A stretch of DNA of 64,000 nt. It comes from Pogostemon cablin (lineage: Eukaryota > Streptophyta > Magnoliopsida > Lamiales > Lamiaceae). The stretch lies in the NCBI GenBank assembly GCA_023678885.1, contig CM043009.1:18407117-18471116 (forward strand), read 5' to 3'. How positions within the stretch are numbered: position 1 is the first letter of the stretch; the number at the start of each line of letters is the position of its first letter. The notes under the pieces are model-generated. The model did no database searches and was not told where the DNA came from. It saw nothing but the letters and a program-made list of their open reading frames with translations. Position numbers and translations under genes: made by a program. This document shows, piece by piece, positions 35,741-46,900 of this stretch.

Positions 35741-36726
35741 TGTATGCAATTAAAATTTACGGTCCAATTAAATGGCGACACATGAATTTTCTTGATTAAA
35801 TATCAATTATTAATTTATTTTGGAATTTAAATAAATTAATTCCTAAAAATAGATTAATAAATAATTGATAATTAATTTAAGTACAACAAATTAAATTGGG
35901 GCTTAAATTAAATAAGGCATGACTTAAGCCAAACAAGCCCATATAAATTAAATCTGGCCCAAATAAAATAGGTATGATTACAGCCCAAACAAGTGGAGGC
36001 CCAAGCCCGCAGGATGTGGCCCAAATAGAGTGGACCAATTAGAATGCACGGCATTAATGAGGGAGTCTTCACCTCTCACCTATATAAAGGGGTCTCCTCT
36101 CTTCATTTGACACACACTGAAGCATTCGAAGACGACGACGCTCTGAAGAGATTGAAACACGAGCAACGCTCCTCAAGATCTTCAAGGCAAGAATGGCATA
36201 CGACCTGGGATTAAGGTGCTAAGCCTCCCAGATCGAGTGTTCTTCATACACTAAGTTCTTCAAATGTTCTTCAAGTCAAGAACAACATACGACCGGGATT
36301 AAGGTGCTAAGCCCCCCAGATCGAGTGTTTCTCATAGCAAGCACGTTGAGTTCTTTAGTGTTCTTCGAGTCAAAAACAGCATACGACCCGGGATTAAGAT
36401 GCTAAGCCCCTAGATCGAGTGTTTCTCATAGAAAGCACGTTTAATCCAAAAAAAGGCTCAACGCCTCTAGATAAACATTACAAAGTCCCAAATTCGAGCT
36501 CGGACAAGCTTCAACTGAAGATCCGACTTAACACACAAAGTGAGCACAGTCAACACAGTCAGCGCGGTCAACACAACAAGTCAAAGTCAAAGTCCAAATT
36601 GGTTCGAGAGAAGAATCAGAGGATCGATAGAGATTGTTTCCTAAATTATCAAGTTTAATCCATCTAGATTATCTTCATAATTCAACTTGTATTTATTTTA
36701 TTATAAATACAAAATTTGTTGTTACA
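35741..36726 (+). repeat. 3' LTR of the inner retrotransposon
   Basis: It is 986 bp and starts TGTATGC rather than TGTAAGC. It differs from the 5' LTR at scattered bases and small indels, so this insertion is clearly older than the gypsy element in the SRRP1-like intron. Confidence 0.9.
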
Positions 36727-37851
36727 CTCTCCTTGAGCCCATCACCCGGGTTCATAGCTTCCTCACCAAGGGACAGCCGCTGAAAGCCACGCACCACACT
36801 ACGCCACTGTTCGTTGTCATAGCAGCCGGCAACCGCCACACTCAAGTAGGTTTCCGCCTTAATTTCGTCATTAAACTACAACTGATCACGCTGATGCTCA
36901 TCAGCTGTTGCCAAGGGCGTGCGGTGCTGGATCTGCAACTGAGGGACAATCGTTGATTTCATTCCATTAAAGAGACAACTGAGGGACATTCCATCATAAG
37001 GGACATTCCATTAAAAGGGACAACTGTCAGTTCCATTAAAAGGGACCAATGTCAGTTCCATTAAAAGGGACAAGGCTCGTCATCGATTCCTTCGAAGAGG
37101 AAGAATGGCGAGGTCAACAAAAAGATTGCAAATATACAACTCCTTATGAAAATTGTTTAATCTTTGGATTTGACACAAGAAAATTCAGAAAAAAAGGCCA
37201 TCCAACATAAATAGGCAGACAAGCATGCTTTGCTGTTATCACTAAATTGCTCACATAAAGAATTGCTCACATAAAGAAATAAAGAAGCAGATTTAAAAGA
37301 TGGATTGAGGTCTTCAACATGTAGTATGTTCTATCTTGATGAAGAAATCTGTAAGTAAAAGGAGACATTGCACTTCGGAAAAAAAAATGAAGAAAAGAAA
37401 TCAGAATTTAAAGTGTCTTACAGTGAAATCAGAATTGAAAGTGTCTTACAGTTTGTTGATGAAAACTGAACCCCTTATTATATAGTGAGGAGACTGCAAC
37501 AAATTATGGAAATGATTTGAATGATTGAAATCTCTTAAAATTTTAAGCGATTTCTTTTACTAATTTTGAGCAAAGATTTGCAAATCATCTTGATGAGCAA
37601 GAAGCAAATCTGGCCATATTTTCTGTCTCCCTTATTCTTGAAATTAAGCGGGGAAGAAGTTGATTTGGGCTTGAAAGAAAGAGTTGGGCCACTTGATAAC
37701 TAAAAGAGTTGGGCCAGGACTTTACATGTTGGATAAAGTAACTCAAATTGTGCAATTAAAAGCCCAAATTACAAGTGTTGAAAATAAAAAGAATTTTGCG
37801 ATTCCTTCACATCAAGATATGGCGTCCGTGAATAAATCGCAAGGGGGCATT
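36727..37851 (+). other. 3' internal region of the outer element, second part
   Basis: It resumes after CTCTC. It contains a segment matching the inner element at about 34.69-34.76 kb (CCACACTACGCCACTGTTCG against CCACACTGCACCACTAATCA), GGGACAA/GGGACATTCCATTAAAA repeats (36940-37075), and a CGCAAGGGGGCATT tract before the LTR. Confidence 0.7.
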
Positions 37852-38761
37852 TGTAAGCAATGAAAATTTACGGTCCAATTAAATTGCGACACGTGGATTT
37901 TCTGGAATAAATATCAATTACTAATTTATTTTGGAATTTAAATAAATTAATTCCTAAAAATAGATTAATAAATAAAAATAAATATGCATCAAAACGAAAG
38001 AAATGTTGATCATAATAAAGTAAATATGCATCAAACAAGCCCAAGTATGAGGCCTGACTTAAGTCAAACAAGCCCATACAAAATAAATAAGACCCAAGTA
38101 AAATAGGCCCGTTTATGGTCCAATCAAGTTGGAGGCCCAAGCTCGTGGAGCAAGGCCCAAATAGCCCTAGAGTTCACCTCTCACCTATATAAAGGGATCT
38201 CCTCCATTCATTTTAACACACATTCTAAGACCCGAAGACGCTAACGCTCTGAAGAGATTGAAAACACGAGCAACGCTCCTTCAAGATCTTCAAGCATCTT
38301 CAAGTCAAGAAAGACATATGATTCAGGATCAAGGTGCTAAGCCCTTAAATCAAGCGTTCTTCATAATTAAGTTCATCAGTGTTCTTCGTGAAGTCAAAAC
38401 TGCATTCTTCGAGCTAAGAACAGCATACGACCCGGGATTAAGGTGCTAAGCCCCCTAGATCGAGTGTTTTTTACATCAAACACATTTAATCCAAACAAAG
38501 ACTCGACGCCTCTGGATTAACGTTATAAGGTCCCAAATCTGAGTTTGGACAAGCTTTAACTGAAGATCCGACTCAACATACACAGTCAGCGCGGTCAATG
38601 CGGTCAACACAATCAGTCAAAGTCAAAGTCCAAATTGGTTGAGAGAAGAATCAGAGGATAGATAGAGATTGTTTCCTAAATTTTCAAGTTTAATCCTTCT
38701 AGATTATTATTGTAATTCAATTAGTATTTATTTTATTATAAATACAAATTTTATTGTTACA
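37852..38761 (+). repeat. 3' LTR of the outer retrotransposon
   Basis: It is 910 bp. It has a local difference from the 5' LTR at 37975-38035, where unrelated AT-rich sequence replaces the GCCCAAC segment. TATA box CTATATAAAGG at about 38185-38195. Confidence 0.9.
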
Positions 38762-38791
38762 TATATATATACCTTTTATAATGTATTATAT

Positions 38792-40520
38792 AGAGATACA
38801 ATATTTTTTTGCGCGTAAGTTTAGCCATGTATAATTTTTGCCTAAAAAAAGATAAGATTTGGGCATTTATCGCATTAACTTTATAATTGCACCAATGTTA
38901 CCCAATTTTCATCGGAATTGATCACGTGCATGTCACGTGATCATCGAATTTGGCATTTTTCGGCAGAATAAAATATTTTTTTGCCTCATAAGTTTTGCCA
39001 TGTATAATTTTTGCCCCAAAAAAAATAAAATTTGGGCATTTATCCTAATATCTTTATAATTACGCTAATTTTATCCCGTTTTTCCAGTAATTTGACATTT
39101 TCATCGAAATTGATCACGTACATGTAACGTTATCATCGGATTTGATATTTTCCAGTGAATTTGTTGATCTGATGATACAGTGGCATTCCTGTCAACAATA
39201 ATAATAATATTTTATTAATAATTTAATTAAAAATACCCTCAATCGATGAACTCAGTTCTCACGTTCCCTCCATGTGTTTCCACCATCTTCGTAAAATCTC
39301 TCTTCTTATCAATGAGGGGATCCTCCGTGTACCTTCTCACCACCATGGACGGCAGCTGTTAGATCATCCTCTTCGGGGGCCTACCCCCAACGAACAGATC
39401 ACAGTATACATTGTCTCAATTTGCACCCTCCGGCAATACGAGAAACTACAGGATATCAGAGCCATACAGAGGGAGGATAGTGTCGTTGGCATTTTTAGCT
39501 ACGATTCAATCCTTCGCACCCTATCGAAGAAAGACTAGTTCATTATCAGTCTCGCGATTTTAATTGGCTGGAAATTGATATCCAGTGTGCACATTCCCAC
39601 CTGGTAGACCATGATGCTGCCGGTGCTGCTTTTCATTGTGAAAATCCTAGAGAAGTCGGTAATTCTTTCGATCCAAGGATTGGCGTAGTGGCCGGCGAGT
39701 GCTTGGGTTTTAGCCCACTGCACTACATCCATGAGGTCGTTGTACGCCTCCGAAAGACAATTCTCTAGTGCTAGGTGTTACAGACGAAAGCGATGAGAGA
39801 AAGAATATGAGCAACCATACGGTTGCATGACTCAAGGAAGAATGTAGTGGTGGCGCTCAAGAACACAAATTCTTCATCATGGAAGTAGATGATGAGGGAG
39901 AGCTTGGCGGCGGGAGTGGAAGATTTGACTGTTGCCGCCCGTGTTGGTGAGAGGGTACACGAGGATCCTCTAATTGACAAGAAGATGAAGTTTGCGAAGA
40001 TGGTGGAAACATGTTGAGGGCACGTGAGAACTGAGTGCATCGATGGAGGGTATTTTTTTAATTAAATTAAATTATAATTAAAATATTATTATTGTTGTTG
40101 ATGTGGATGCCACTGTGTCTCCATGTCAGTAAATTCACCGAAAAATACCAAATCCGTTAATCACGTGACATGCACGTGATCGATTCCAGTGAAAATATTA
40201 AATTCCAGGAAAATGGGACAACATTAGCGCAATTATAAAGATATTCGGACAAATGCTCAAATCTTATCTTTTTTGGGACAAAAATTATACATGGCAAAAC
40301 TTACGGGGCAAAAAAATATTTTATCCCGTCGGAAAATATCAAATCCGATGATCACATGACATGCACGTGATTAATTCCGGCGAAAATATTAAATTTCGAT
40401 GAAAACGGGGCAACATTGTTGCAATTATAAAGTTAATAGGACAAATGCCCAAATCTTATCTTTTTTGGGGCAAAAATTGTACATGGCCAAATTTACGGAG
40501 CAAAAAAATATTTTATCCCA
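38792..40520. mobile_element. Foldback-type Mutator-like element
   Basis: The arms are about 560 bp each. The left arm is read from 38793 (GAGATACAATATTTTTTTGC) and the right arm inward from 40519 (GGGATAAAATATTTTTTTGC). Similarity continues to CAGTTCTCACGT and TTTCCACCATCTTCG near 39250-39290 and their complements near 39990-40030. Each arm is itself a tandem pair of a roughly 180-bp unit (TTTGCC...ATTTGGGCATTTAT...GATCACGTGCATG). TATTATAT(A) occurs on both sides as an 8-9 bp duplication. The unique centre, about 39370-39930, is unidentified. Confidence 0.8.
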
Positions 40521-40568
40521 TATTATATATATACACTACTATTATATACAAATAAATATTTTATAATA

Positions 40569-40822
40569 CTCCCTCCATCCTATATTAATAGTTACATATT
40601 TTCTTTTTGGGCGTCTCATCCTAATGGTTACAATTCCCTTTTGGCATATGTGACACATACAAATTAATTATTTCTCTCTTCATGGGCACACACGTTACAC
40701 TAATACGCTTACCCACTTTAAATTAAAATATTATTTTTTTCATCTCAATACACATTAAAATCTTATATTCATTGATCCTCGTGCAAAAAGCAAACGTAAA
40801 TATTAGGATGGGACAGAGGGAG
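40569..40822. mobile_element. Stowaway-like MITE
   Basis: CTCCCTCCATCCTATATTAA and the inverted GGATGGGACAGAGGGAG ends, flanked by TA. It inserted in hAT sequence right of the foldback element. Confidence 0.75.
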
Positions 40823-41157
40823 TATATGTTTTATATATATATTTTTTATTATATTAGTATAAATTTATAATATTTATTATAAAAATTAAAATTAAAAAAT
40901 AAATATTTTAACTATTATATTTATTGAATTAATTTAATTAAATGTCTAAATTCTGATATTTTATTTTTAATATAATAATATTGTTGATATAAAATTTATC
41001 ATATAATTAATATTTATGTATTATAATATGTTTAATATTTTTAATTAAAATTTATATTCTTGTCCTAATATAAATATAAGTAATTAAAAATTATAATAAA
41101 TTTTGTTTTATGTAATAATATTATGTGTTATTTGCAATTATTTCTAAATAAAAATAA

Positions 41158-41367
41158 TTCCTTTTTCCGGTCACTTATAATGTATCAATTTTACCATTTT
41201 GGATGGCCATTTCAAAGGTATCAATTTTCCCCTTTTAGTAAAAGGGACCAACACATGGCCCACCACATGCATCCCTCTAATACAACTATCCACTATACAT
41301 ATAATAATAATACTCCTTAATTCGTGTGTAAAAAGCAAATGAGTACCTTGTAAGTGGCTGGAGGGAG
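41158..41367. mobile_element. Stowaway-like MITE with a decayed left end
   Basis: The right end GTGGCTGGAGGGAG is clear and followed by TA. The left end TTCCTTTTTCCGGTCACTTA is a weak inverted match. Confidence 0.5.
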
Positions 41368-41625
41368 TATAATAATATTAAAAAAAAGATTAGGCGGATA
41401 AGGTCGGGTGAGTTCGGATAACTGTAGATTATTCGCAAAATCTACCAAGATTGCGGGTATCCATTTACCTGTGGATTATTCGTATGCCTGGTGAATATAC
41501 CCACACCCTACCTGAAACTCAATTTTAGGATAATATGATAGGGTACGGGTAGGTAGGGTAGGGTATAGGATAGTATATGGATTTGCCATACCCGTACCCT
41601 ACCCATTTACATCACTACATATTGC

Positions 41626-41758
41626 CTCATGTTTTATCATTTCAGGACCTGAATTCAGGCCATGAATTGATAGCTTAGCATAATTTATGCCCCTAATCAT
41701 AGAAAATATAATTTAGGTTTCAAATTTATAGTTATCCATTTTTTAGGCGTTGAATAGA
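41626..41758. mobile_element. Right arm of the split mariner/Stowaway-type MITE
   Basis: It is the reverse-complement partner of 22913-23039, followed by TA at 41759-41760. It marks the outer limit of the nest. Confidence 0.65.
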
Positions 41759-41869
41759 TAAAACTCCTAAAAAATACTAGTATTATTTAATATGTAGTGT
41801 GTAATTATATTAATAGGATATATGAATTCATATTTTAGTTGTGTTAGTGATGTTTGTGAGTCTTGTATA

Positions 41870-42294
41870 CTCCCTCCGTCCACTCCAAATTGGTTATTTG
41901 CTTTTTTCACGTGCATTAAGGAGTATTATTATTTTATGTGTAATGAGTAGTTGTATTAGTAGTGAGTGGTGGGTATATGTGGCACTTTTTTACTAGAAAA
42001 GAAAAATGGTTTGAGTGAACACCCAAAATAATACTCAATCTGTCTGCCCAATAGGTATACAATTTGTTTTTTGCACGTGGATTAAGGAGTATTATTATTT
42101 AATGTGTAGTATGCAGTTGTATTAGTGGGGTGTGTGGGTCTCATATATTAAATGTATTAGTGATGTGTGTGGGTCTCATGTGTTTAAAAAGAGAAATGTA
42201 TACCTTTGATGCGGACGCCCAAAATAGCAAAATGTATACTTTTCTGACGGATGGAGGGAGTAAAATAGAGATCTTTGAGGTGGACGGAAAGATT
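41870..42294. mobile_element. Abutting or nested Stowaway copies
   Basis: Left end CTCCCTCCGTCCACTCC at 41870. A second pair of ends lies at 42034 (CTCAATCTGTCTGCCC) and 42260 (GACGGATGGAGGGAG). GAGGTGGACGGAAAG at 42276-42290 could be the right end of the first copy. TA flanks the inner pair. I read this as one copy inserted in another, but simple juxtaposition is possible. Confidence 0.55.
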
Positions 42295-43980
42295 ATTTAA
42301 AAGGATAAATGAGATTTTTTAAAGCAGATAAAAAAAATTGATTCTTGCTGAGGAACGAAAGAAGTATTATTCCAATAGAAAGGATAAACTTGGGAATGAA
42401 AGAGAGATGGTGAACCTTTTATTTATGAGCAACACTTGCATGTAAACAGTACCGTTTTTACATGTTATCATTTTGTATCAAACAAATTATCATTTTAGCA
42501 AAGCTTTGTGTGTGACCACCTCACAAAATGATTTTCATGAGACAAATAGAAGTAATAACCATTTATAAAGAAAAATGATATTTAATTGATGAAAAGTGAT
42601 AACGGGGTTGTGAATTATTTTATAAACAATTTATACTATATAAATTAATAAAAAATGATACTCCCTTTGTCCCAGGAATACATGCACGTATTTGGTGGTG
42701 CGGAGTTTAACAAAATTAACTTTTTGTTTTAATGATGTAAGAAAGAGAAGTGAAACTTTGGATAATTGAATAGAATAAAGTGTATGATATAGTTGACTTT
42801 AACTAAATTGTGTGTAAAAAAAGTGACATTTTTGTAATATTGTAGTATTATAAGTTTATTGATATTGTGTATTATTTCCATTTTTGGGGTGTGCAAATAT
42901 TCTTGGATAGACCAAAATAGAAAGTGTGCAAGTATTCTTGGGATGGAGAGAGTAATATTTTTTAAAAGAGAAGTGATAACATCTTTATTAAAAATAAATT
43001 ATAAAAACGTAAACTGGTCTCACCGTGAGATGGTGTCACAAAGACTACCAGTGTCATTTTTCATAAAAAAAATGGCATCATTTTTATTAATACTACAAGC
43101 TGCTAATGAAATAAATTAATGCACCATTATCACTTTTTATTAATTTGAATATCACTTTTTATTATATAAATATTTTTTATCCGTCTTATAAAAATCTTCT
43201 CGTAAGACAAACACACAAGTGTTCGCCAAATTATTCAATAAATACTAATTCTACATATATTGTAAAATACTAATTACATACACATCAATTTATTTAATTT
43301 CATTTGTCGTTTAAATTATTTCAGAAACTCAACGTAAGACAGTCACACACAAGTGTTTGCGTTTATTTATCTGTAATCTAAAATTTAATTATGGATTGAA
43401 AAGACAATTATACCCTAAAAAATTATAAACTTAAATATAAACATTAAACCTTAAATGCTATATTTGTTTTCGATTGACCTGAATTTTGAAATCTAGTGAA
43501 AAGATATGTTTATTTGGGTTTTTGGTAGGATATGTTTTAACTTCATGTCAAATTAATATGTAATTTATATGTGTTTAAAATCGAGTTAAAATAATTTTTG
43601 GTCCCATAACTATAGGAAGTTTTTAATTATATCCAAAAAAAGATAAAATTTTCAATTTCGTCTCGTAACTCTCGACATTGGCCAATTTTTATCCCAAAAT
43701 CGCCAAAAATTATTTTTTTGGCCAGAAAATCGCATGTGCACCGTACGTGATTACTAAAATTGGGGCTTTCCAGCAGTAGAATCCAACGTGGCACATGAGA
43801 GTTAATATGGGCCAATAAAACTGACACGTCACCTCCAACAAAAAATTTAATTATATTTTGTATTTCCACATCACATATAATATTAAAATTAAATGAGTAA
43901 TTAATAATGCAAAGAAAAAATAATGATTAAATATTTAATACTTTCTTCTGTAAAAAAATAATTAATTGTTATAATATACA
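42295..43980. other. MITE-rich intergenic DNA
   Basis: No gene is seen. It includes the 42661-42952 MITE, stretches of AAAGTGATAA and ATCACTTTTTAT in opposite orientations (42480-43400) with GTCTCACCGTGAGA words, and a GGTCCCATAACTATAGG repeat end at about 43598. The other end of that last element was not found. Confidence 0.5.
42661..42952. mobile_element. Stowaway-like MITE, sister of 57717-58011
   Basis: CTCCCTTTGTCCCAGGAATACATG and, inverted, CTCTCTCCATCCCAAGAATAC. The flanks are TA. The right end carries the terminal motif twice (GTGTGCAAATATTCTTGG and GTGTGCAAGTATTCTTGG), as in the copy at 57.7 kb. Confidence 0.8.
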
Positions 43981-46900
43981 TGTATGTGGACATTACGATA
44001 TATGTATATAGTTAGAAAATTTAGGAAATAGAACTGTCACTCTCCCCTATGTAAAGAGAGGGTCAATTATTTGTAAATGTGGAAGAGACGAATTACAGAA
44101 AGAAATCTTTTCCCCTCTCTCTTCTCTGATCTTCTTCTTTAATTATACATTCTTTTAATTTCTTTACAACAAGTTATCAGCATGATTCTCTCCCTGAGAT
44201 CTGAAGGAGTGATATTGCTAACCAGAAGAAAAAATTGACGTTGCCCAAGGGAAAAATTGTATATTTCCTAGGAGGTAATTGTTTTTAAGTTCTTACTAAT
44301 TTGCGCCGACAAAGTCATATAAAACATGTTCTTATATGATTCTTATATAATTTGTATGATTTATATGTACTTATAGAATTTGAAGAAACATATTCTTATA
44401 CTGCATATTAGAAATGGGTTTTTGACATGTTCTTATATGATTTGAACAGTGTTTTAGTCTAGATAATTTATATGTTTTGGATTATGTAACCTTTCTCATA
44501 TTTAGTTAAGAATCGGTTTTAAACTCACAGAGTTCACAATCTCAAATTGGAATCTTAATATGGCGTATTAAATGAATAATCATGATTAATTCATATTGTT
44601 TCATAACATATGTTTTTATAAGTTTCAATATGAGAAGAAAAAAAAAGGCAGAAGATAAAATTACTCACATTGTTGGCATATGTATTTATAGATTACATAC
44701 ATTGTAAAGAAGATAAAATTACTCACATGGTTGGCATATGTATTTATAGTTTAGATACATTGTAAATTTTGACAAGACATAAGAAATGCATGGCATAAGA
44801 AATGTATGTGAGATTGTAAATTTTGACATGACATAAGAAATCTCCATGAGAATTTTGACATGACATAAAAAATCTTCGCGAGGTGGTAATTGCGTTTTCT
44901 ATATGGACCAATGATTAGTATGTATAAAAAAATAGCAATATTTAAAATTAGTTTATTATAATTTCACTGATTGAAGTGATATATATTGTGAAAGGCTATA
45001 TTTGATTTGTGAAAGGTTGAATGTTTGCGAAAGGCTGAAAGCTATATTTGATTTGTGAAAGATGAAAGTTTGTGAGAGGCTGAAAACTATATTTGATGAT
45101 TATATTTCTTCATATTTGATTTGTTTTCTCAATAATTATGTTCATGTGATAGGAATATTGGTAAATAAATATTGGATAATCTTAATGATGTTTAGGTGAC
45201 ATGTATGTAATTTTTTCTAGAATCGAGGAGGTGTTATGTTATTGATGGAAAGAAATTCCGTATTTAATTAAGAATGTTGTGAATTGATCAAAGAAAGAAA
45301 AGAAAAACGAAAGACACAAAAGATTATAGTGGTTCAGCAAATTGCCTACGTCCACTCTTAAGGGAGAATGTATCTTATTGATGAAGATTACAATGATGAT
45401 GAAGAATAAACTAGATCTCATATAAACCTTAATATATGGATCAAACTTAGGTCTCATACAAACCCAAATCTTGGGGATGTATGGATGATTCTATGAACCA
45501 TATTGAATGACTAAAACTTAACTCATATATATACACTCCAATATATGATATATATGGATAATATGATATATATAGACAATATATGATTTGCATAATCTAA
45601 AATCATATATGCTTTATTTGCATATTAAGCTATCCTCAATATCCAAGCCCTGGATCATATATGTTGATCATCCATCCTTTATCTTCCACTGTGTTATATT
45701 GCTGACTTAACATATGCAAGCGTCTACCTCTCAACAATCTCCACCTTAGACCTTGCATGCGTCTACTTCTCGCTTCTTCTTTCTTCGATCGTCTCTATTC
45801 CCGTTTCCCACAGACGACGCCAATTATTGTGAATCGATCAAAGAAAGAAAAGAAAAAATAATAAACACAATCGTTTATAGTGATTTGGCAAATTACCTAC
45901 GTTCACTCTTAAGGAAAAAGAATATCTTATTAATGAAGATTACAATGATGATGAATAAACTTAGATCTCATACAAACCCTAATCTTGGGAATGTATGGAT
46001 GATTCTATGAACCATACTGAATGACTAAAACTTAACCCATATATATACACTCTAATATATGATATATATGTATAATATGATATATATGGATAATATATGA
46101 TTTGCATAATCTTAAATTATATATACTTTACTTGCATAGCAAGCTATCCTCAATATCCAAGCCCTTGATCATATATGTTGATCATCCATCCTTTATCTTC
46201 CACGTGTTATATTGCTGACTTAACGTATGCAAACGTCTATCTCTCAACAATCTCCACCTTAGACCTTGCATGCGTCTACTTCTCAACAATACTCCACCTT
46301 AGACCTTGCATTACCACATCAACACTCTTACTCTTCTTCTCCCACCTAATGCATTATAATGCAGCCACCCTTATCCACTATTTTAATGAGTGCAGCAAAC
46401 TCCTTCACACTGTTTTTAATTTTAATTGTGTGCAGCAAAATCCTCATCCACTGTTAAAAGGGAACAACAACCCTCCTTCTGCATCACTACTCCACCTTGA
46501 GTAGCAACCTTTCACCATTGCTCTACCTTGAGCAATATCCTCCACCTCAGCAGCCACTGCATCAGTTCCTCACTACACCATGAGGTTTTGATCCTTTGCC
46601 ACCGAGCCATCGTCGATCACCTTTTGGAGAGAAGCTGCCGCTTCCGACCACTTTTGAGCGTCGCCTAATTTCTTTGCTGAAGCGTTGCTCGCCTAAGACC
46701 GACTTTAATCTGAATTCAATCCCTCCAGAATTGTGCATGTGAATTGTAAAATCCACGACCCAAACTCCCACAATTCTCCAGGGATCCCATTAATGGTCTT
46801 TCCCCATTGATAACTTTGAACCGCTGTCCAAAGAACGACACCCTATCCCTCTTTCTAATCTGTAAGAGTCACCTTATTTCTTTATCATACATCCCTTTCT

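Larger units (their letters stand above)
27825..36726 (+). mobile_element. Inner RT-less Ty3/gypsy retrotransposon (8.9 kb)
   Basis: The LTRs are 27825-28833 and 35741-36726. The target duplication is CTCTC (27820-27824 and 36727-36731). It has the same primer-binding region (TTTTGGCACGCCCAGTGGGA, 28836-28855) and the same pre-LTR tract as the outer element. It encodes gag, an aspartic protease and the linker that normally leads into RT, all with stops. The tandem CTCCTTGATATGAGC array and a long non-coding 3' region then replace RT, RNase H and integrase. Confidence 0.92.
23531..38761 (+). mobile_element. Outer RT-less Ty3/gypsy retrotransposon, split by a relative
   Basis: The LTRs are 23531-24416 and 37852-38761 (TGTAAGC ... 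GTTACA). The target duplication is TATAT (23526-23530 and 38762-38766). The site after the 5' LTR is TTTTGGCACGCCCAGTGGGA (24419-24438), and the pre-3'-LTR tract is CGCAAGGGGGCATT. Removing the inner element leaves about 6.3 kb. The interior has a broken gag, a long tandem array, AT-rich DNA, a GC-rich segment and GGGACAA repeats. No protease, RT, RNase H or integrase was found. Confidence 0.9.
23040..41617. mobile_element. hAT element expanded to 18.6 kb by nested insertions
   Basis: The left end TAGGATGTCAGTTTTACCC and the inverted right end TAGTGATGTAAATGGGTAGGG are flanked by an exact 8-bp duplication, CATATTGC (23032-23039 and 41618-41625). Subterminal CGGGTA/TACCCG words are typical of plant hATs. 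Its own sequence is only about 0.9 kb (23040-23237, 23462-23530, 38762-38791, 40521-40568, 40823-41157, 41368-41617). The rest is later insertions. No transposase is seen. Confidence 0.7.

Noticed and set aside
22913..41758. Apparent giant inverted repeat with arms 18.6 kb apart
   Set aside because: The arms are the two halves of one palindromic MITE separated by a hAT insertion with an exact 8-bp duplication, so no genomic inversion or very large transposon needs to be assumed.
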